Assembly: GCF_014356525.2 (NCBI RefSeq)
Contig: NC_052505.1
Span: 6,148,794 to 6,212,793, forward strand
Origin: Nilaparvata lugens
Lineage: Eukaryota > Arthropoda > Insecta > Hemiptera > Delphacidae
Length of the DNA stretch: 64,000 nt
Direction: 5' to 3'
Below the pieces are notes generated by a model. The model saw nothing but the letters and a program-made list of their open reading frames with translations, ran no database searches and was not told the DNA's origin. The translations under genes and the position numbers were made by a program. This document shows positions 22,168 through 36,589 of this stretch, one piece after another (position 1 is the first letter of the stretch; each line of letters begins with the position of its first letter).

Positions 22168-23734
22168 TATGGCGTAAATAAAAACAATAATTTATCAGCA
22201 ATGATCAATCATCTAATGACTGCAATCTAGTACAGTATTTACTTCAATGACAATTAATTGCATCTTAATCAGTGTAATCCTGAAAAAATGGATCACTTCG
22301 GAGTTGTTGAGGTTTTCCTCGCGTTCCATTACCCTTGCATTACAGAATTATGATGTGAATATCTTATCAATAATGAATGGATATTGCAGTTCATGTAGCT
22401 GAATTAATTGCATAGTATTCCGCGCACGATGGTCAGTAGTAGTATGGTGTGATTGGGGAGGAGCGAGAGAGGGTAAGGAAAAAAGAGAATCGTATAATAA
22501 CAGTCATGAAGTGTGCAGCCCCTTTCAATTCACGCGTAGCTCATATTAATAGCCTCCTGTATGCTGTGTACATAATTTCCTCTAAATCTATTTCGTAATA
22601 GGCTCCGGTGATCGCGCAAGGCCTTGCTGTGAATTTAAGGCTAACTACTTCGAGGCTTAAGATTAGATACAAATTCCGCGCACTCATGAGTTATTATCGA
22701 TGCACGAGCCAGTGTTTTCTGTCGTGTTTTTGTATCTTTTGTTACCCGAATTTAATTTCATGCTACACCATGCTCTCTGTGTTTTGAATTATATTCTATT
22801 CGGATTGAAAGATGATGGTTCAGAGGAAGACAGAGTGGGAAGAGGACGTGGAAAGAGAGGGAGAGAAGTTTCTTGTGAAAGATGAGTAGGGGGTGTATAG
22901 AATAGATATAGCCAGAGAAAACTCAAGATTGTTTTATTATATGGTATATGGTATATCCTACCAATCACATGACTTTCATAGTCAAATAATTCAGAAATTG
23001 AATATTTGAAATGTCAATTCTTACAGAGATTGTACTCGGATTCAACGAATGCTATAGCAAATAAGTTAAATGTTGGTCAATAGACCCAGTGAAGTTTACC
23101 TCCGATATTTGCAATAAATTTAAACTTTATGAAGGCTCCCTTGCTGAGTTTCATGCTCCTATTCGGAGTTTTCCAACAACATTTTAGTCCAACAGAACTG
23201 AAGAGTTTGGTACTCATCAAGATTTCGTTTCTAAGTAATAATTGATGGGAAATTGAATTATTATGTTCTCATGTGGCCTAAATCTACACATTTCTTGTGT
23301 TGATTTTGGTAGGTTATAAGGCACAACTAAATTGGCTACATATGATAATGACTCATATTCAAGGTTTGGGTACGTGTGAAACTTCGACGTGTGGAGATTG
23401 TGTCCGTCTTTATTCCCGAGACACACATGATCTATTATTGTAGGATTTGAGAGTAGACGAAATTCCTTGTATTGAATTAATAATAGAAATCGAATTCCGA
23501 GATCCACAAAGATTGTAATGCATTATCCAAAAGAATAATTGATATATATTTTGAATGTGTTCTTCAATCCAGGATTTATTCTTATATTATGAAGCCTGGA
23601 AATGCAATCACTACTGAATGTTAAATACAGTACAGTACTTCTGAAAGACTGATGATTGATCGAATAAATTTCCTCCTGATACTAAAAAAGTTTCTGTTTC
23701 AGGTTAACGGCTGGAATATCATCATGCGTTCCTG
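22168..23734. other. AT-rich intergenic DNA
   Basis: No recognisable gene. A purine-rich segment (22830-22890) produces an Arg/Gly/Glu-rich frame tail that is compositional. The frame at 23217-23507 (minus) is unrecognised. Confidence 0.4.
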
Positions 23735-23826
23735 CATTCATTCTTCAAATGAATCAAGAGTCTTTCATTCATCAAATGAATCAAGAGTCATTCATTCATC
23801 AAATGAATCAAGAGTCATTCATTCAT
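23735..23826 (+). repeat. 27-bp minisatellite, about 3.4 copies
   Basis: The unit CAAATGAATCAAGAGTC plus (A/T)TTCATTCAT repeats with a 27-base period. Each junction forms a small palindrome (TTCATTTGATGAA type), so the array can fold on itself. Confidence 0.92.
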
Positions 23827-24712
23827 GAAGTTCCTTTGTAATCGGGAGGATGATTCTGTATTACATAAAAACCAATAGATGTGATTTGGAAACACGTAAC
23901 TTTTCAATTCAATTATATATTTGTGATAACTGACATTCTAGAAATAAAAGTTAAATTCTACAAATTACATTAGAGAGGAAAAATTGGAGAAATAGATTAA
24001 TGGAAATAACGATAACGTTCTTCTACAATTTCTCCCGATGAATGTAGTCAAATTGAAAAATAGAAAGTATCTTCCTATTGATGACGTTTCCTCAGCTCAA
24101 TAATTTTTCAACCTTATGAAAATTCTACTTCTACTTCACTACCGAACTGAAAATCTCTTTGTATCAGTAAAACTTCAATGTGGCACTCTGCATGTTAATC
24201 ATGAAAATAGTAGCCTACTAAACAGTTTTTGTGAACTTTTGGTCATTTCGGTAATGTTTTCATCCATACTAACTAAATGTTATTGGATAATCTTCTTTTT
24301 ACATAAGGTATAACGACATCTATTCTGACATTAACCCAGTTTCAATTCATTTCAAGACAAAATTCATCCATCAAGATTGGTCCCATTAATTTCAAATAGA
24401 ATATTGAGCTTGACATTTCCTCCAAAGTTTTTTATCCCATCGGCAGCAAACTAAGTGGGCCAGTCCTTCGGTTATAGTTGATTGGAAGTCGAATTTTAAC
24501 ATTTTTTGCTCATATCTCTTGACCCGAAATTCCACTCCACTTTCACAAACTATAAAACTAAATTTTTTCAACACTTGGCAATGTCAAATGTCTTCAGGTC
24601 GTCACTTATTTTACTGCCCCAAGATTATCCTCATTCGGATTCCATTTCAAAAATAATTTTCAACATCATTCTCAGTAGATCAAGAGATATGAATAATTAC
24701 AAAATCATACTA
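23827..24712. other. AT-rich DNA, possibly old repeat
   Basis: No gene is recognised. Two phrases with AGAGATATGA (24513-24525 on the minus strand, 24679-24691 on the plus strand) hint at a decayed inverted structure next to the MITE at 24713, but the arms do not extend. Confidence 0.3.
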
Positions 24713-24891
24713 AAGCTGCGTTTACACCCAAGTTATTAACAAAATGTTTATTTTTCCGTCTTTTTAGATTCTATTAGATTAAACGGAGCTTGACAAACAC
24801 ATATGCACCTCATGTGCATGATAAGTTATGTTTAATCTATAAAGACGGAAAAATAAACATTTTGTCAATAAATTTGGTGTGAACACAGCTT
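24713..24891. mobile_element. MITE family A, copy 2 (179 bp)
   Basis: Ends AAGCTGCGTTTACACC and its near complement (GGTGTGAACACAGCTT) are flanked by TA on both sides (24711-24712 and 24892-24893). Internal arms include CCGTCTTT...TAGATT and the complement AATCTATAAAGACGG. The centre (CTTGACAAACACATATGCAC) matches copy 1 at 12901 in reverse orientation. No coding capacity. Confidence 0.88.
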
Positions 24892-24893
24892 TA

Positions 24894-27842
24894 GGGTTTG
24901 TTCACAATGGTTCGTTATAAATTATTGGTGTTAAACTATAGAGAAATACATTTCTCCATGAAAGAGAGTGGAGATTGGATATCTAAGTTCATTTGATGGT
25001 GTTGAAAAAGACTGTAGTACGAGACCTCGTATAACAGGAGTGAATCGAAAAATGCAAATTAGGTTGTTGTAACTATTTTCAAGATGTTGAAATCGATTAA
25101 TTTCAATTATTAGCAAATACTGGATAAATGTGAGCAGGTTTTTCAGGAAGTTGCATCAGAATTAAGTGCTAAACAATCTACAAATTCAAATATAGAGGAA
25201 AATAGCAAGAAATTCTTGATAGTATTCTTTGAAATGGAATGAAATCGCACTTTCATATCACATACGATTATATTACTAATTGATGTATAAGTATTAGCAT
25301 TAGCGTATTTCTTGAACAATTCGATGGATGCTTATAATTTGAAGGTAGGAAAGAGAGCTATGTAATGTAACACTGAAGTATGCAATTCCTTGTAATCTGG
25401 GTATATTCCTGCGCTTAATTGCATCTAGGCCTAATTACAGACTTTTTAGATGTGTGTTATCAACGTCAGTTTATGCTCAGATCTTTGAAATACATGTTTG
25501 CCGTATTTATAGCCGCTTTAAAAGCGCAATTCCACTTTTCTATTTGCTAGTAATAATATAATGCTTCAATGGTGAAATTTTTCGCATAGACCATCTAATT
25601 GCAATAGATTAGCTCGACTTACGTGTCCAATATTAACCTTGAGCAGTAAACATAAATTGAAAGCTCGTGCAATGTTTTTGAAACATTTAATGTGTATCCA
25701 AGAACATTTTACGACTTTGAAAAGGAGGAGTTAGTCATGCTCACAGTAATTGAGGAGGCTAATCATAATTAATTCCGTGATATCTCAATATACACGTATA
25801 ATGGGCTATACCTCAGTCAAGTGCTGTTATCATTCTTCAACATAATATATTGTTTCCGTGAAGAAGACCAACGAAATTGTTGATTCCAAGTTATGGGAGA
25901 GACCATGCAAAGATGCAATATACACGGTTCATATTGTAATTTATCAACTTGAAGAATTGAATTCTCATCTGATGCAGAAATATTTAATTGAACAGATAGA
26001 GGTTGAATGATGTTCTTTCAACTAATAATGAGACTTTTGAACGTTTTCCTCAAAAAGAATTTATCATTTTTTTTCAAAGTCAAATTATAGATTATAGTCT
26101 CCAGTTGATTGCAGAACTGAAGTTTTTCTTTTTCGGAGTCCAATGTTTTTAATATTTCAATTGTTTAGAATTGAAAGTACACATGTACATTCTTTCACAA
26201 ATCACTATTTATTTCTTTATAAGTTGACATTTTAAAAAATTCTACTCCATAACGTGTTTTCTAATATCTGTATTCATCAATAAATACTTACATAAGTGAC
26301 GGAATTTACAAAAATTTTAATTTTTTTACATTGGTGAAAAATTTATATTTATGGACATTTGCACTTTCAATCTTGAACAATTCATTTGCAGTCTGTGTTC
26401 AAAAACAATGGGTTTCATTTTGAATGTATTTCTTGAAATGAAAGAACAGTAATATAGAATGAGAGTGATATTCAACTACAGAGTTTTTAACGTTGAAAGA
26501 TAATAGTGAGAATTTTTCGCCATAAACTATCCATGTTGGGTTGTTGGGTTCTTATCTGTATGTAGGCTACTTATGATTAGGCCTATCTAATACTGAAAAA
26601 GACACGTCGTCGACTATCTCAATCCACACTCCAACCAATTTTCTCCATTACGCATCCTTGATTCGTTCTAGAGAACCTGTTACACGAATTCTGTTATCAT
26701 TGACTCGTGAAACGTGAGCCGAAAGTACGAGAATCCTCTTTTTCATCAATTCCGAACTTTGTTGCCGAATGTGGAAAGTTTCACTGGAAACTCAACATGA
26801 CAGGCGTCACGTTCCCGTATGATTGTTATCTTTGCTGCGCGCGCACATAACGACTGATCAGCCCAAGAATGATAATGATAATTGATAAAGAACGCGTCAA
26901 AGCAGTCGATGATAACTATGATAACCACGAATAACGACTTATTTTTGGTTGTTAACTGGTTTGCTGATGACCGTTATCTTTCCATCCAATGATACTTGCC
27001 GCTGGTGTACGCTGTCAAAAATTAATAAAAGAGAAGAAACTTGTTTTTACTTGAAGAAAACCTTTGGATATTGGAGGGAGGACAATCTACAAAGCAAGGC
27101 GCATGTCTGTTGGAGTTTGAAACTTCTTATCGTGGTGGAGCAGATGAGTGGAGTATTTGTGTTGGTGACATACCGTTACTAATGTAAACATTATTATTGC
27201 CTCGGCTACAGTTCTGATAATCATCGTCGTTTTTTCGGGGATGCGGTCAAGAATTTCAATAAGTTACATGAGGGTGATCAACACTGGTGTGCACTTCTCA
27301 CGCTGGAACTGGACATACAGGTTCACAACCCTCCCTTATTACTTTTCAGGGGAGGAGCCAAAATTGTCCATTACTTTACTCGATGATACACGTATCTTGC
27401 GTAACACTGTTTCAAACAACAATATTTTGCAATGATCAGACGGTAGCCTGAGTGAGTATATCCAAGGCTAACTCATTATTGTGGATCCCAGCTGTCATTG
27501 GTCGAGACTCACACAAATGATTCATTGAACACGCCCAAAAACATCGTCCTTCACTGACAGAAGTTGTCCAATCATGAGCAAGGTCTTATTCATAGTTGTT
27601 TGTAAGTCTGGCATGAATGCAGTAACGGACAAGAGAAACGATCCATAATGAATCGAACGAATGGTGCCGTACTCTTACGACTACATAGATAATGTGTCAG
27701 CATTGAAAAACAGTTGATAGTTCCTTTCAGTCTTGAAAGGAACAGAATCAATGAACAATATTAGTTTTAACGGTTTTTTGGCCAGTTGATCCATTTGATA
27801 ATGGTTTTTGAGCATATCCAGTGGACAATAGAATATGATTAT
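24894..27842. other. AT-rich intergenic DNA
   Basis: No supported gene. The patch at 26700-26950 has several short self-complementary GATAA/TTATC phrases. Frames at 26949-27182 and 27241-27435 are unrecognised. Confidence 0.4.
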
Positions 27843-27984
27843 CTAATACTTTTAACATACTTCTATTGTCAATTCAGTAATATTGCCTAACGGGGAAAAA
27901 TATATTTCATGATGCTAATAATTTTAACATACTTCTATTGGCAATTCAGAAATATTGCCTAACGGGGAAAAATATATTTCATGT
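27843..27984 (+). repeat. 72-bp tandem duplication
   Basis: Two units share TTTTAACATACTTCTATTG and GCCTAACGGGGAAAAATATA, with starts at 27850 and 27922. A few point differences indicate a duplication older than the 89-bp one at 7.46 kb. Confidence 0.92.
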
Positions 27985-30900
27985 AGTAAAATTATACATA
28001 AAATCAACAATATTATCAATTAATTTCTGGGCATGCAAATTTTTTCAACTGAATTTATCCATATAATGGATATTTTGCAGCACGAGATGTACTATAGTAT
28101 CTTGAATGATGTGATGGAACTGGTGATATTATCCAATATTACATGTATGTTGTCTCACATCGATTTACGTGATAGAATAACTTGCAAGAGATCTTCAATA
28201 TTCCTGCGTAAGAATTTTCAGAATATTTGTTCGACATTGTCTGAATATTATCGTTCGTAGAGGAAAAAATAGGTGCATACTGGTGAATCTGGATTGAGTG
28301 ATTCATTTTTTACTAGTTTTTATAAGTAAAGTCAATCTAGCTCAATAAAAAGAATTCCATACTTTCAGTTGAATGTTTGATATAAAATTGCATCTTCATT
28401 TACTAAGTGGTGTGTATAATGATTCTTAGAAATAAAATCATCACTTCCCAGTTTTATATAACCAAATAACTATGTCAAATACTCATCTAATCTAACGGTT
28501 TTGTTGCGTTTGATACGAGTATTAATTTAAAATATATAAGCTTCAATCAGTTTTGATTTATTGTGAACTTAATCAGATAGCTTCGGATTCGATCACGTAC
28601 AATATTCGATCCATTCCAAATAGACAATCCAATGAATTACTATTCGCTTCAAATATTGGAATCAAATAAAAAATGGAATTGAAAAATATAATCTCCCACT
28701 CTCTGTGATTGATTTCCCTCATACTCTAAGATGGTGACTCTTGATTGCAACACTTCACTCATTACTGACTTATGTTTTACATAATACTATATTATTCCGA
28801 AACATTGTATGACGGGATGTAAGAAATCGCTTCTGTTGGAGTTTGATTAGCTGTTTTCATGTATTTCCTTTTACTCATATGATACATGAGATAGACTCTC
28901 TTGGTTACAAGCCTGTTATCGAATGCATACTCTTGCAACACTGTGTAATTTGGAAGGCACTGATTCCATCATATCATCTTCATTATTGCAGAATATAACT
29001 TTGTGATCAAATCTCGCGTTACTCACATATTTTCCATTTTCAAATTTATAATTTTCCCTGCCAATTTCCTCATTCAATTACAAGATGTCTCGAGCACGTA
29101 TTGAATTTATGGATATTAATCAGAAGCTGACTTGGTTCGATCATCGTCTGAAAATCTACTTTCATATGTATGAGGTATGAGCACATCAATCATGATCGAC
29201 TGCTGAGTTTGTTGGAGCTTGGCAGGCTCCTCTTCCTCAATTTATTCTCCTTTTACACTCGTTTCATACCCTGGCATCACATATTTTAAATGCATACACT
29301 TCTCTTCATCATACAAACATCCTAAAAACATGTTGATTGCCTCAGAAGCTTTATACTTGGAGAAAATACCGTTGAAAGTTTATATCTCTCTATTTAAATT
29401 CAATAATGTAAATGATAGGGAAGCATATAATTCAAATAATTTATAATGTAATCAGATATTTGAAACATATTAAGATTATAAATCTATCCAAATAAAAAAA
29501 TTAGAAAATAAACACACCTAGTTGCTGAAACATGCTTCAGGGCTAAAATGCAAAGCTCAAATGATAATGAGAAATCTATTGAGAAACCAAATGTTATTTC
29601 CACATTTGATTAAATCGGTTTGATTAATTGATCTGAACTTAGCATACCGATTAATCAACTTCTCCATCTATTCTTTTGAAAATAAATTTCTTCTCACAGA
29701 ATCACAAATCTCGCTGTTAGGAATAATAATAATTGCATAAACCTAATTTTGATCACGAAATATTCAACAAAGTAGATTTTAATGCGTATAATTTTCTTAG
29801 CTTCAACATTCAATAATCATGTGTGAAGAGCACATTCACATAAATTCAAATTTATAATAATTAATTTGAATCTGAAAAGAATGAGTTGAAATCTCTAGCT
29901 GACTTCCAGTAATTGAATATAACATAATACATATTATAAGGAGACTAGAAAAGCGTGAGTTGATACTTTCTGGATAGAATAAATCTCTGATAAGTAGTAA
30001 TGATTATAGAATTAATTTTTGAGAGTACAAGAATTCGATTAGGAAGAACTCGAAAATTCACTCCTCAACAGTTTATTCTAATTAATTAAAGATTGAAGAT
30101 CTTCGCTGAACAAGCTTGATAACTTATAGGATTCGAGTACATGGACACTTTGTAGGGCTTGCAACATCGTAAATACAATTTGAGAACACCTTGAGACCAC
30201 ACTGATTGTGTAATTACAGAGCTGCAGTATAATTAATTCGGGTACCATCCTTACACTTTTGGAGGTTCACTCTGTCGAGCCAACCGCCTTCCTGAATTAT
30301 AGCAGTCACCTCAATCATGCCTCAATAAGCCGTTTTCATGTGGCTATTAGCCGAAATCAATTATCAAGTTGAGTATCCAAAGACCGTAAACCAGTGAATT
30401 GTATTCATTAAATTAATTATCAAAATTGAAGATGATGATGTATTGTGTTGAATTGATGTTGGAAGGCGTGAACACCTTTTTGAGAGCTCAAACTGGATTA
30501 ACTTGATAATTTTCTAAATCCAAAATCTAGAGGAATATCGATAATGCATTGACAAAACGATGAACAAATCATTGTAACGTTGATTACAATTTGTTTTGAA
30601 TCGGTTGAGTATTATTTACTAAAATTTCGAGTGAAATTACGAAATAACTCGCATAAACAGAATAGTATTGTGGTGGAACATATCAATTTATTCCACCCAC
30701 TAATTTCTTATTATTCCTATAGTAGGAATAACCTGGTGAAAATGAGATTCAAATTTGAGAACTGATTCTTCATGTTACCTACTCGTGTTGTGCCTTTTCC
30801 CGGCATTAGAATTCAACATGTATTTGCTTGACTCATTCTCGTTTTCAATTTTGCTATACAACGTTGAAAATTCAGGAATTCTTCCTATGCTCCTCTCAAT

Positions 30901-33900
30901 TTATAAGAATATAAAATTATAATTCAGTATTCACAACAGATCAGTGCAAGATTTCAATAACTTTCTGCCTCTTCTTTGTAATTCTGATCTCGATATTGGA
31001 TTCATACGAATAGAATAGATTTAGATTTGGATGGACTTCAAAATTGTTCAATGAAATAATGAACTGTGGCTCTTGGAAATAAAAAGAGGTTGCTCACCAT
31101 GTCTGGGTTCTCAAACGTTTTCACAATACACTGGTCATTACGGGCAATGACAGTTTTTAAATATGAGAGGCTGTTTCAAGTAACACCAAAATGTCTCACA
31201 CATTCCACAAATACTATCAATATATGGGATTTGATTACAATTTCAAAGGACTCCGTAAAATTCAAAATTGCTTTCGTGAGTACAAAATCTGATACAGGAG
31301 GTAGTTACGAAACAATGATTTGAAAGCGTATTAAAGAGAAATTGCATTTTAAAACAAAATGAATCTAAAAGCAATATTATGTTCCTGTTTTTTTCAACAA
31401 AGGTATTTATACTACCAAACGTTCTGATGCTACTGGAGTGGTCTTGTGGAAAGACCGCAAATTGTTTTTGTCACTTTTATAGGGATTGAAATGTTAGGAA
31501 ATGTGAACTGAAATCTCAGTTGAAGTGATTAAACAATCAATTTAGATAAGTGAATGATCACATTTACTTTAACCTCTCAAATATTGAATGCTCTCTACTT
31601 TTTCAATGTGTATTCCAACTTTGATTTTAAAAATATATTACAAAAGGCTTGTCTTGCAGAAACAGGTATCTAGGCCAGGCACCTCTTTAAAGCAGTGATT
31701 TACATCCATTTTACCATTCCTGAATTCTCTGTTTTGTATCATCGAGTATCACTTTGGTTTCATATCACTTTAGCTGTCCTGAAAATGAGTTTGCCTTGTC
31801 GATGGAATTTTCGTTGGAAAAACGGGTTAGTTCTACAAGAATTTCCCCTATTGTATTTTTCAAATCTCCTTCTTGTTCTAGTTATTTATAAATGAATAAA
31901 CTATTGCCATAACTCAATTCATTTTTTTTGAAACCTACGATCATCTCTCTTCGGATTCAAATTTTATCAATCACAATAAACTGATAACGGTATTACAAAC
32001 CTAGCTTCTCATTTCTTATCTTCGGCTTATAAAATACAACGCAATCATATTTTTAAAATCATGCTGATTTTTCAACTCTCCCAATTAAGAAAATTGTCAT
32101 AGCTTTCCAGCTTCTATCATACTGCTTCAATCAGCGTAGAAAATGAGGATTGGTCCTTCACAGTTGAAATATGAAAAAATGTTACAGTTTACAGTACAGT
32201 TTAAGTCATACTATTTTTTTTATCAGGTTTCTATAATTCTTGGGTAATTGTCCACTTCAATATTCTATTTAAGGAATTTATTGAAGGATTCTATTGTCTA
32301 TTGAATTATTTAAAGCTATAGTGAGGTCCACGTTATAATGACAGTATTTGATCAACTTTGGTTTTGCTATCCTTGTCTATCATTCAACAAAGCCGGTAGT
32401 ACTATCCTTTTCTAGGTCCACAACGAGTAGCTCCATGACTGCAGGTACTTGTGGTTAACTTAATTAATAATTATTATGATTGTGACTGCACTACACAGTA
32501 CTGTCTATCATAATGCTAACTCTGACCAACATAATGAGCACTAACTTATGGGTCCGACTGAATTGCATATTAGTGGTGAGAGGTGAGTAATACACGTTTC
32601 TCATTACATGGATTCATTCTGAAAACCAGGAAATGTATCCAATGCCAGTCTGCTCATAGCAGCGTGCCGCTATTCTAGCAATTCCTGTTTATTTGCGACT
32701 TTACTGTTTGCTGTCACTTTCGTGTGAAATGTAGGTTTAATGTTTTCATCATATTATTTAATAAAACGTCAAGTTATACAAAACTACTAATAATGATGAT
32801 TTATTCCACATTCATGTTTTTCATCCAATAATTTATTATCATTGCAAGATGAAAATAAAATTTTCAAACTCGGTCATTTGCTTTTAAGAGGGAAACGTAC
32901 CCTATTAACTTGTTTTGCAAGATGAAAACTCAATAAAATCCATGAAATCGAGACTCTTAACACTTCAAGGATATGAAAGTGTATTTTGTTAGAGCATACA
33001 CGAACTTCTTATTTTCATATTGATTTTATTCATTCATATTCATTTATTTGTTGGGTTTTTTGTATGTGAATGGTTGCTGAGTGATCAACCTGAGCCATTC
33101 AATACGTTACCTACTTGACAGAAAATGATCAAAACTTCATTTTAATCTTGATAACAGATTGCATACTATTGGATAAGTGACCTGCAGATTTATTTTTAAA
33201 CTGCAGTATATTTTTATACTGCTTCACTTACTCGTCGGTTCGGAACCCACCTTGATTGTGGGATTACCAGGTTATCAACCTAATGGTTCTAACGAATTGG
33301 AACTACCCGTGAGTGTATCCTCATCGATAAAAGCTAAAAGTATACTATTAATATGTATTTTGAATGCTCTTTGGTATTTGACTGCAATCTTCCTACCTCC
33401 ATTATCCTTTCCCATTCCATCGTTAGTTATCCTCAACTGAAATATACTATCATAAGTAAAATGGTGGTGTTTATGGAAACAAATTGCCTCTTAATGGGTA
33501 TTGGAAAAATGATCAATCTTCATTAGATGTGATAAATACGATAGAAACAGCATCCAATCATAGATCACAGTATTGTTTTTATCGATGCAAATGTGTTGTT
33601 AAACCAAGGAAACTTGGCAAATCGTGCTGCTTGTATCATGTTGCATGTTGCATGTCTCTGTCCCTTTCCAATCATTAACTACTCTTTGATTTAGCACTGC
33701 TGAACTTGTGTTCAAGGGTTTTAAGCGTGATCAATCGACTATTAAAAGCTAACGGAAGAAAATGATGAATATATTTTATTCGCCAAGCAGCCGATTTGTT
33801 AAAGAGTTATGAATAGATTATAAATATAGTTTGTGGATGCGTTCGATTCCCGGATAATTTGCATGTTGTTGTTCGCTTCCGACGGAGCCCCGAGTTGACC

Positions 33901-34644
33901 TGTGACCTCAGAATAGAAATATCCCACCATCCACGCAGCTCCAGCTCCACCATTGGCTACCGACTCCTTATCATTTATAGGAAGCGTGGTCATGCTGACA
34001 GCTGAATCTTGCTTGCCTACCAAACTTCAATTAAACGCGCAACATATATTTTGAAATATTCAAATTCTAACACAACACCCGATCAGCGCTGGGCTGTTGA
34101 GGCGAGCTAAATCGAAAAACAAACATTATTAACCTCATACGATTTCGTATATGAAACTCATGCCGGTAGATAAATCATCGGTAATTTACCAAGATTTTAG
34201 TGAACTGTACAAGATAGGCACAGGTGAAACATACAGAATTTTAATGACTGTGAGAACTGCAGTACTCTGAAAAATGATTTACAATGCCCACTTTTGAAAA
34301 TTTCGTCTCTGTGCGACGCAATGTAGTACTGTACAATATCAATGTCATTAGGAGTATCTTGGTGTATTCAGAGGTGTCATCTCCTCTAATTCCTGAATTC
34401 TCATCATATCGAAGATATTAGACTAGCAGGTAGCTTGTGCTCCGCAAGGCTCTAATTATTTATTTATGTTATTTATTTATTTACAATGCAAATAACACTA
34501 ATGTAATAACATTGAAAGATAAAATAATAAGGTAGTCCTTGTGATATTTTTCTTCCAAATTTATAGATGACAAAGTCCAAAATAAGGTTAGAATTATATA
34601 AATTTGACATACTGAAGACTTGACCTACCGAAATCTCAAAATAT
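27985..34644. other. Long AT-rich stretch without supported genes
   Basis: I find no conserved domain, tRNA-like sequence or long repeat here. Short frames (28033-28260, 29219-29446, 30580-30765, 31066-31323, 31695-31895, 33177-33440, 33484-33678) look random or start at non-ATG codons. TTATTTATTT low-complexity sequence lies at about 34449-34485. One frame at 33799-34023 is listed separately. Confidence 0.4.
33799..34023 (-). other. Possible exon fragment, unrecognised
   Basis: The minus-strand frame starts at TTG rather than ATG; the first ATG lies a few codons in. The Ala/Gly/Glu/Asn-balanced composition (for example SVANGGAGAAWMVGYFYSE) and higher GC than its surroundings make a coding origin conceivable. 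A donor-like GAGGTCACAG occurs after FYSE. No family is recognised and no strong acceptor is seen. Confidence 0.2.
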
Positions 34645-34745
34645 TCAAAATAGACCTATAACCATCCTCAGTAAATTGAGAATCTTAATGCAAAATTTCA
34701 AGTTTATCAGTCCAGTAGTTCAGACGTGATGCAGCGTCATTCGTG
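34645..34745 (+). repeat. Dispersed repeat, uninterrupted copy
   Basis: Contains ATAACCATCCTCAGTAAATT, CAAAATTTCAAG and AGTAGTTCAGACGTGATG in the same order as the two halves that flank the MITE at 12.9 kb and as the minus-strand copy at 52.9 kb. The wording is like the conserved 3' parts of old insect retroelements, but I cannot assign the family. Confidence 0.7.
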
Positions 34746-36589
34746 TTTTTCCCTATCCCGTACGTGTGTAAGCCAATTCTTTCCTTTATTATATTATAGA
34801 AAATGCTTCTAAAAACTCGAAGTAATTATCCCATTATCACACTCAACATTTCTACCATTTTGAAGTGGAAAATTTAAATCAGAAGCTAGACTATAATAAT
34901 TGTGTGTGGGCATATATGCTCATTTCTGATCTGGAACTTCCAATTTATTAGTGGAACTCCAACACCCTCCACTTTCTGTCTTCTGTAATTCACTAGCTAT
35001 TGTTGCAACAAGAATATGACGTCATCACAGTCATTCTATACAATTTCAGCCATGGTTGTTTATTCAGAATATGTTCATTCAGTAATAATAAAACGATTAG
35101 CCTAGACAACTTCATGGAAGTCTGCATGGAAAGTAAATGACGTTAAAATAAGCTAAGAAAAGAGGTGTTGCGAAGAAGTAGAAAGAATAAAGAAGTCAAT
35201 CCTAGATTATACTGTATAGTAATTAGGAAACTTGAGGATTGGAAGTAGCTGCGTAAAAGCAATCAGAATAATCAACATTTTGTTCTCCTTATTGGCACAT
35301 CATTTGGCGAACAGCTTCTGATTCACTTAAGCATAATAAGATACCGTGGTATGTACGGCAATCTTTTGTATAATAGGCCAACAAGCACCCAGATTGTTCG
35401 AAACTAATTAGCCGACCCGCTCTGGTCGTAAGTCTCATTAGTAGCAACCGTAGAAGAAGAAGGGAAATAAAAGAAACAGGTAGCCGGAGAGAGCGTTATC
35501 TTCCCTTCTGAAGTGGAGAGTTCTTTTGTTTCAGCCCTTCCCGTGGACTCACTGGTCGCCACGCGAGCACTAACTAACCAAACTAAGTACTCCCTTATTT
35601 GCTCATTGTTCATTTTTTCAATGTGGACTAATAATGGGCACTTTTGTCTTTGTTGTTGGCAGTGGCACGGGTCAACTGGGCATCCGCCGCTTTATTGTTC
35701 AACTCTTTGACTTCTTCATTAGAGAGGGTTCGGCCGACTATTATTGGACAAACGTAGAAGCCGCCCATTAACTTCACATTCTATTAGCAATAGACAGCCG
35801 GATTGTAACGGGTTCATACAGTTTTTACCTCTTCAATACTAGCCAATAACTTTTAAAGAACTTACCACAATGACTTAATAAATTGAATCAATTAACTATA
35901 ATAGAGCTCTTTGATTCTCAATTGTTGCGTACTTCCAAACAAAAAGCATAAGTCAGAGCTAAGTTGCAATTAATACACTTCAATATAGTGGTACATGAAC
36001 TCCATAACGAAGTACAGGCTTCTCGAACAGAGTTGATAACTCGTAATAAAGATTATTTTCATAGTTTAGCAGTTTAAATATAGGATTCGTTTTAATAATT
36101 TATCATATCCTATTAACAGCAGTAACTATTTTTCTAGTATGGACCAAGATTTGTGAACGGACACTCATCAAAAAAGTATGGTCGATAAAGTCATTTGCAT
36201 GACTGTGCTATTTGAAAAATCGGAATTGAAATTTGTTCATATTGTTGCTGTATTGTCAACTCTCCATGATCAAAATCTATTGGATTTTATTAATCGTGAG
36301 ATCATACTAATCCTACACTATTGTAAATACACCGCGATTCAAGATAAATTGATAATCTAATTTTGAATTCTTATACAATCAATGTTTTCGAAAACATAAT
36401 CTTCATACACGATGAAATTTGATTTTTATGAATATAGGAAGCTCACAATGCAACTGCTGAATCTTGAAGATAATGGATTAATAAAAAATAGTGATTACCT
36501 TGGAATTTGGCCGTTACATTAAATTCAACCGTTAGTTCAAAAGGATCCTCATACAAGTACTTCGTCAATAGGAATACACAAGTGTAAAG
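34746..36589. other. AT-rich DNA with mixed patch near 35.4-35.7 kb
   Basis: Overlapping frames on both strands at 35404-35710 lie in a GC-richer patch; neither resembles a known protein. Nothing else is supported. Confidence 0.35.

Noticed and set aside
23735..23826. CRISPR array
   Set aside because: The units are contiguous with no unique spacers, and the window is eukaryotic.
34449..34485. Short interspersed element from the TTATTTATTT run
   Set aside because: Only low-complexity sequence is present; nothing supports a defined element boundary.
27985..34644. Several short frames as genes
   Set aside because: Most are under 90 codons, several start at non-ATG codons, and composition follows the local AT bias.
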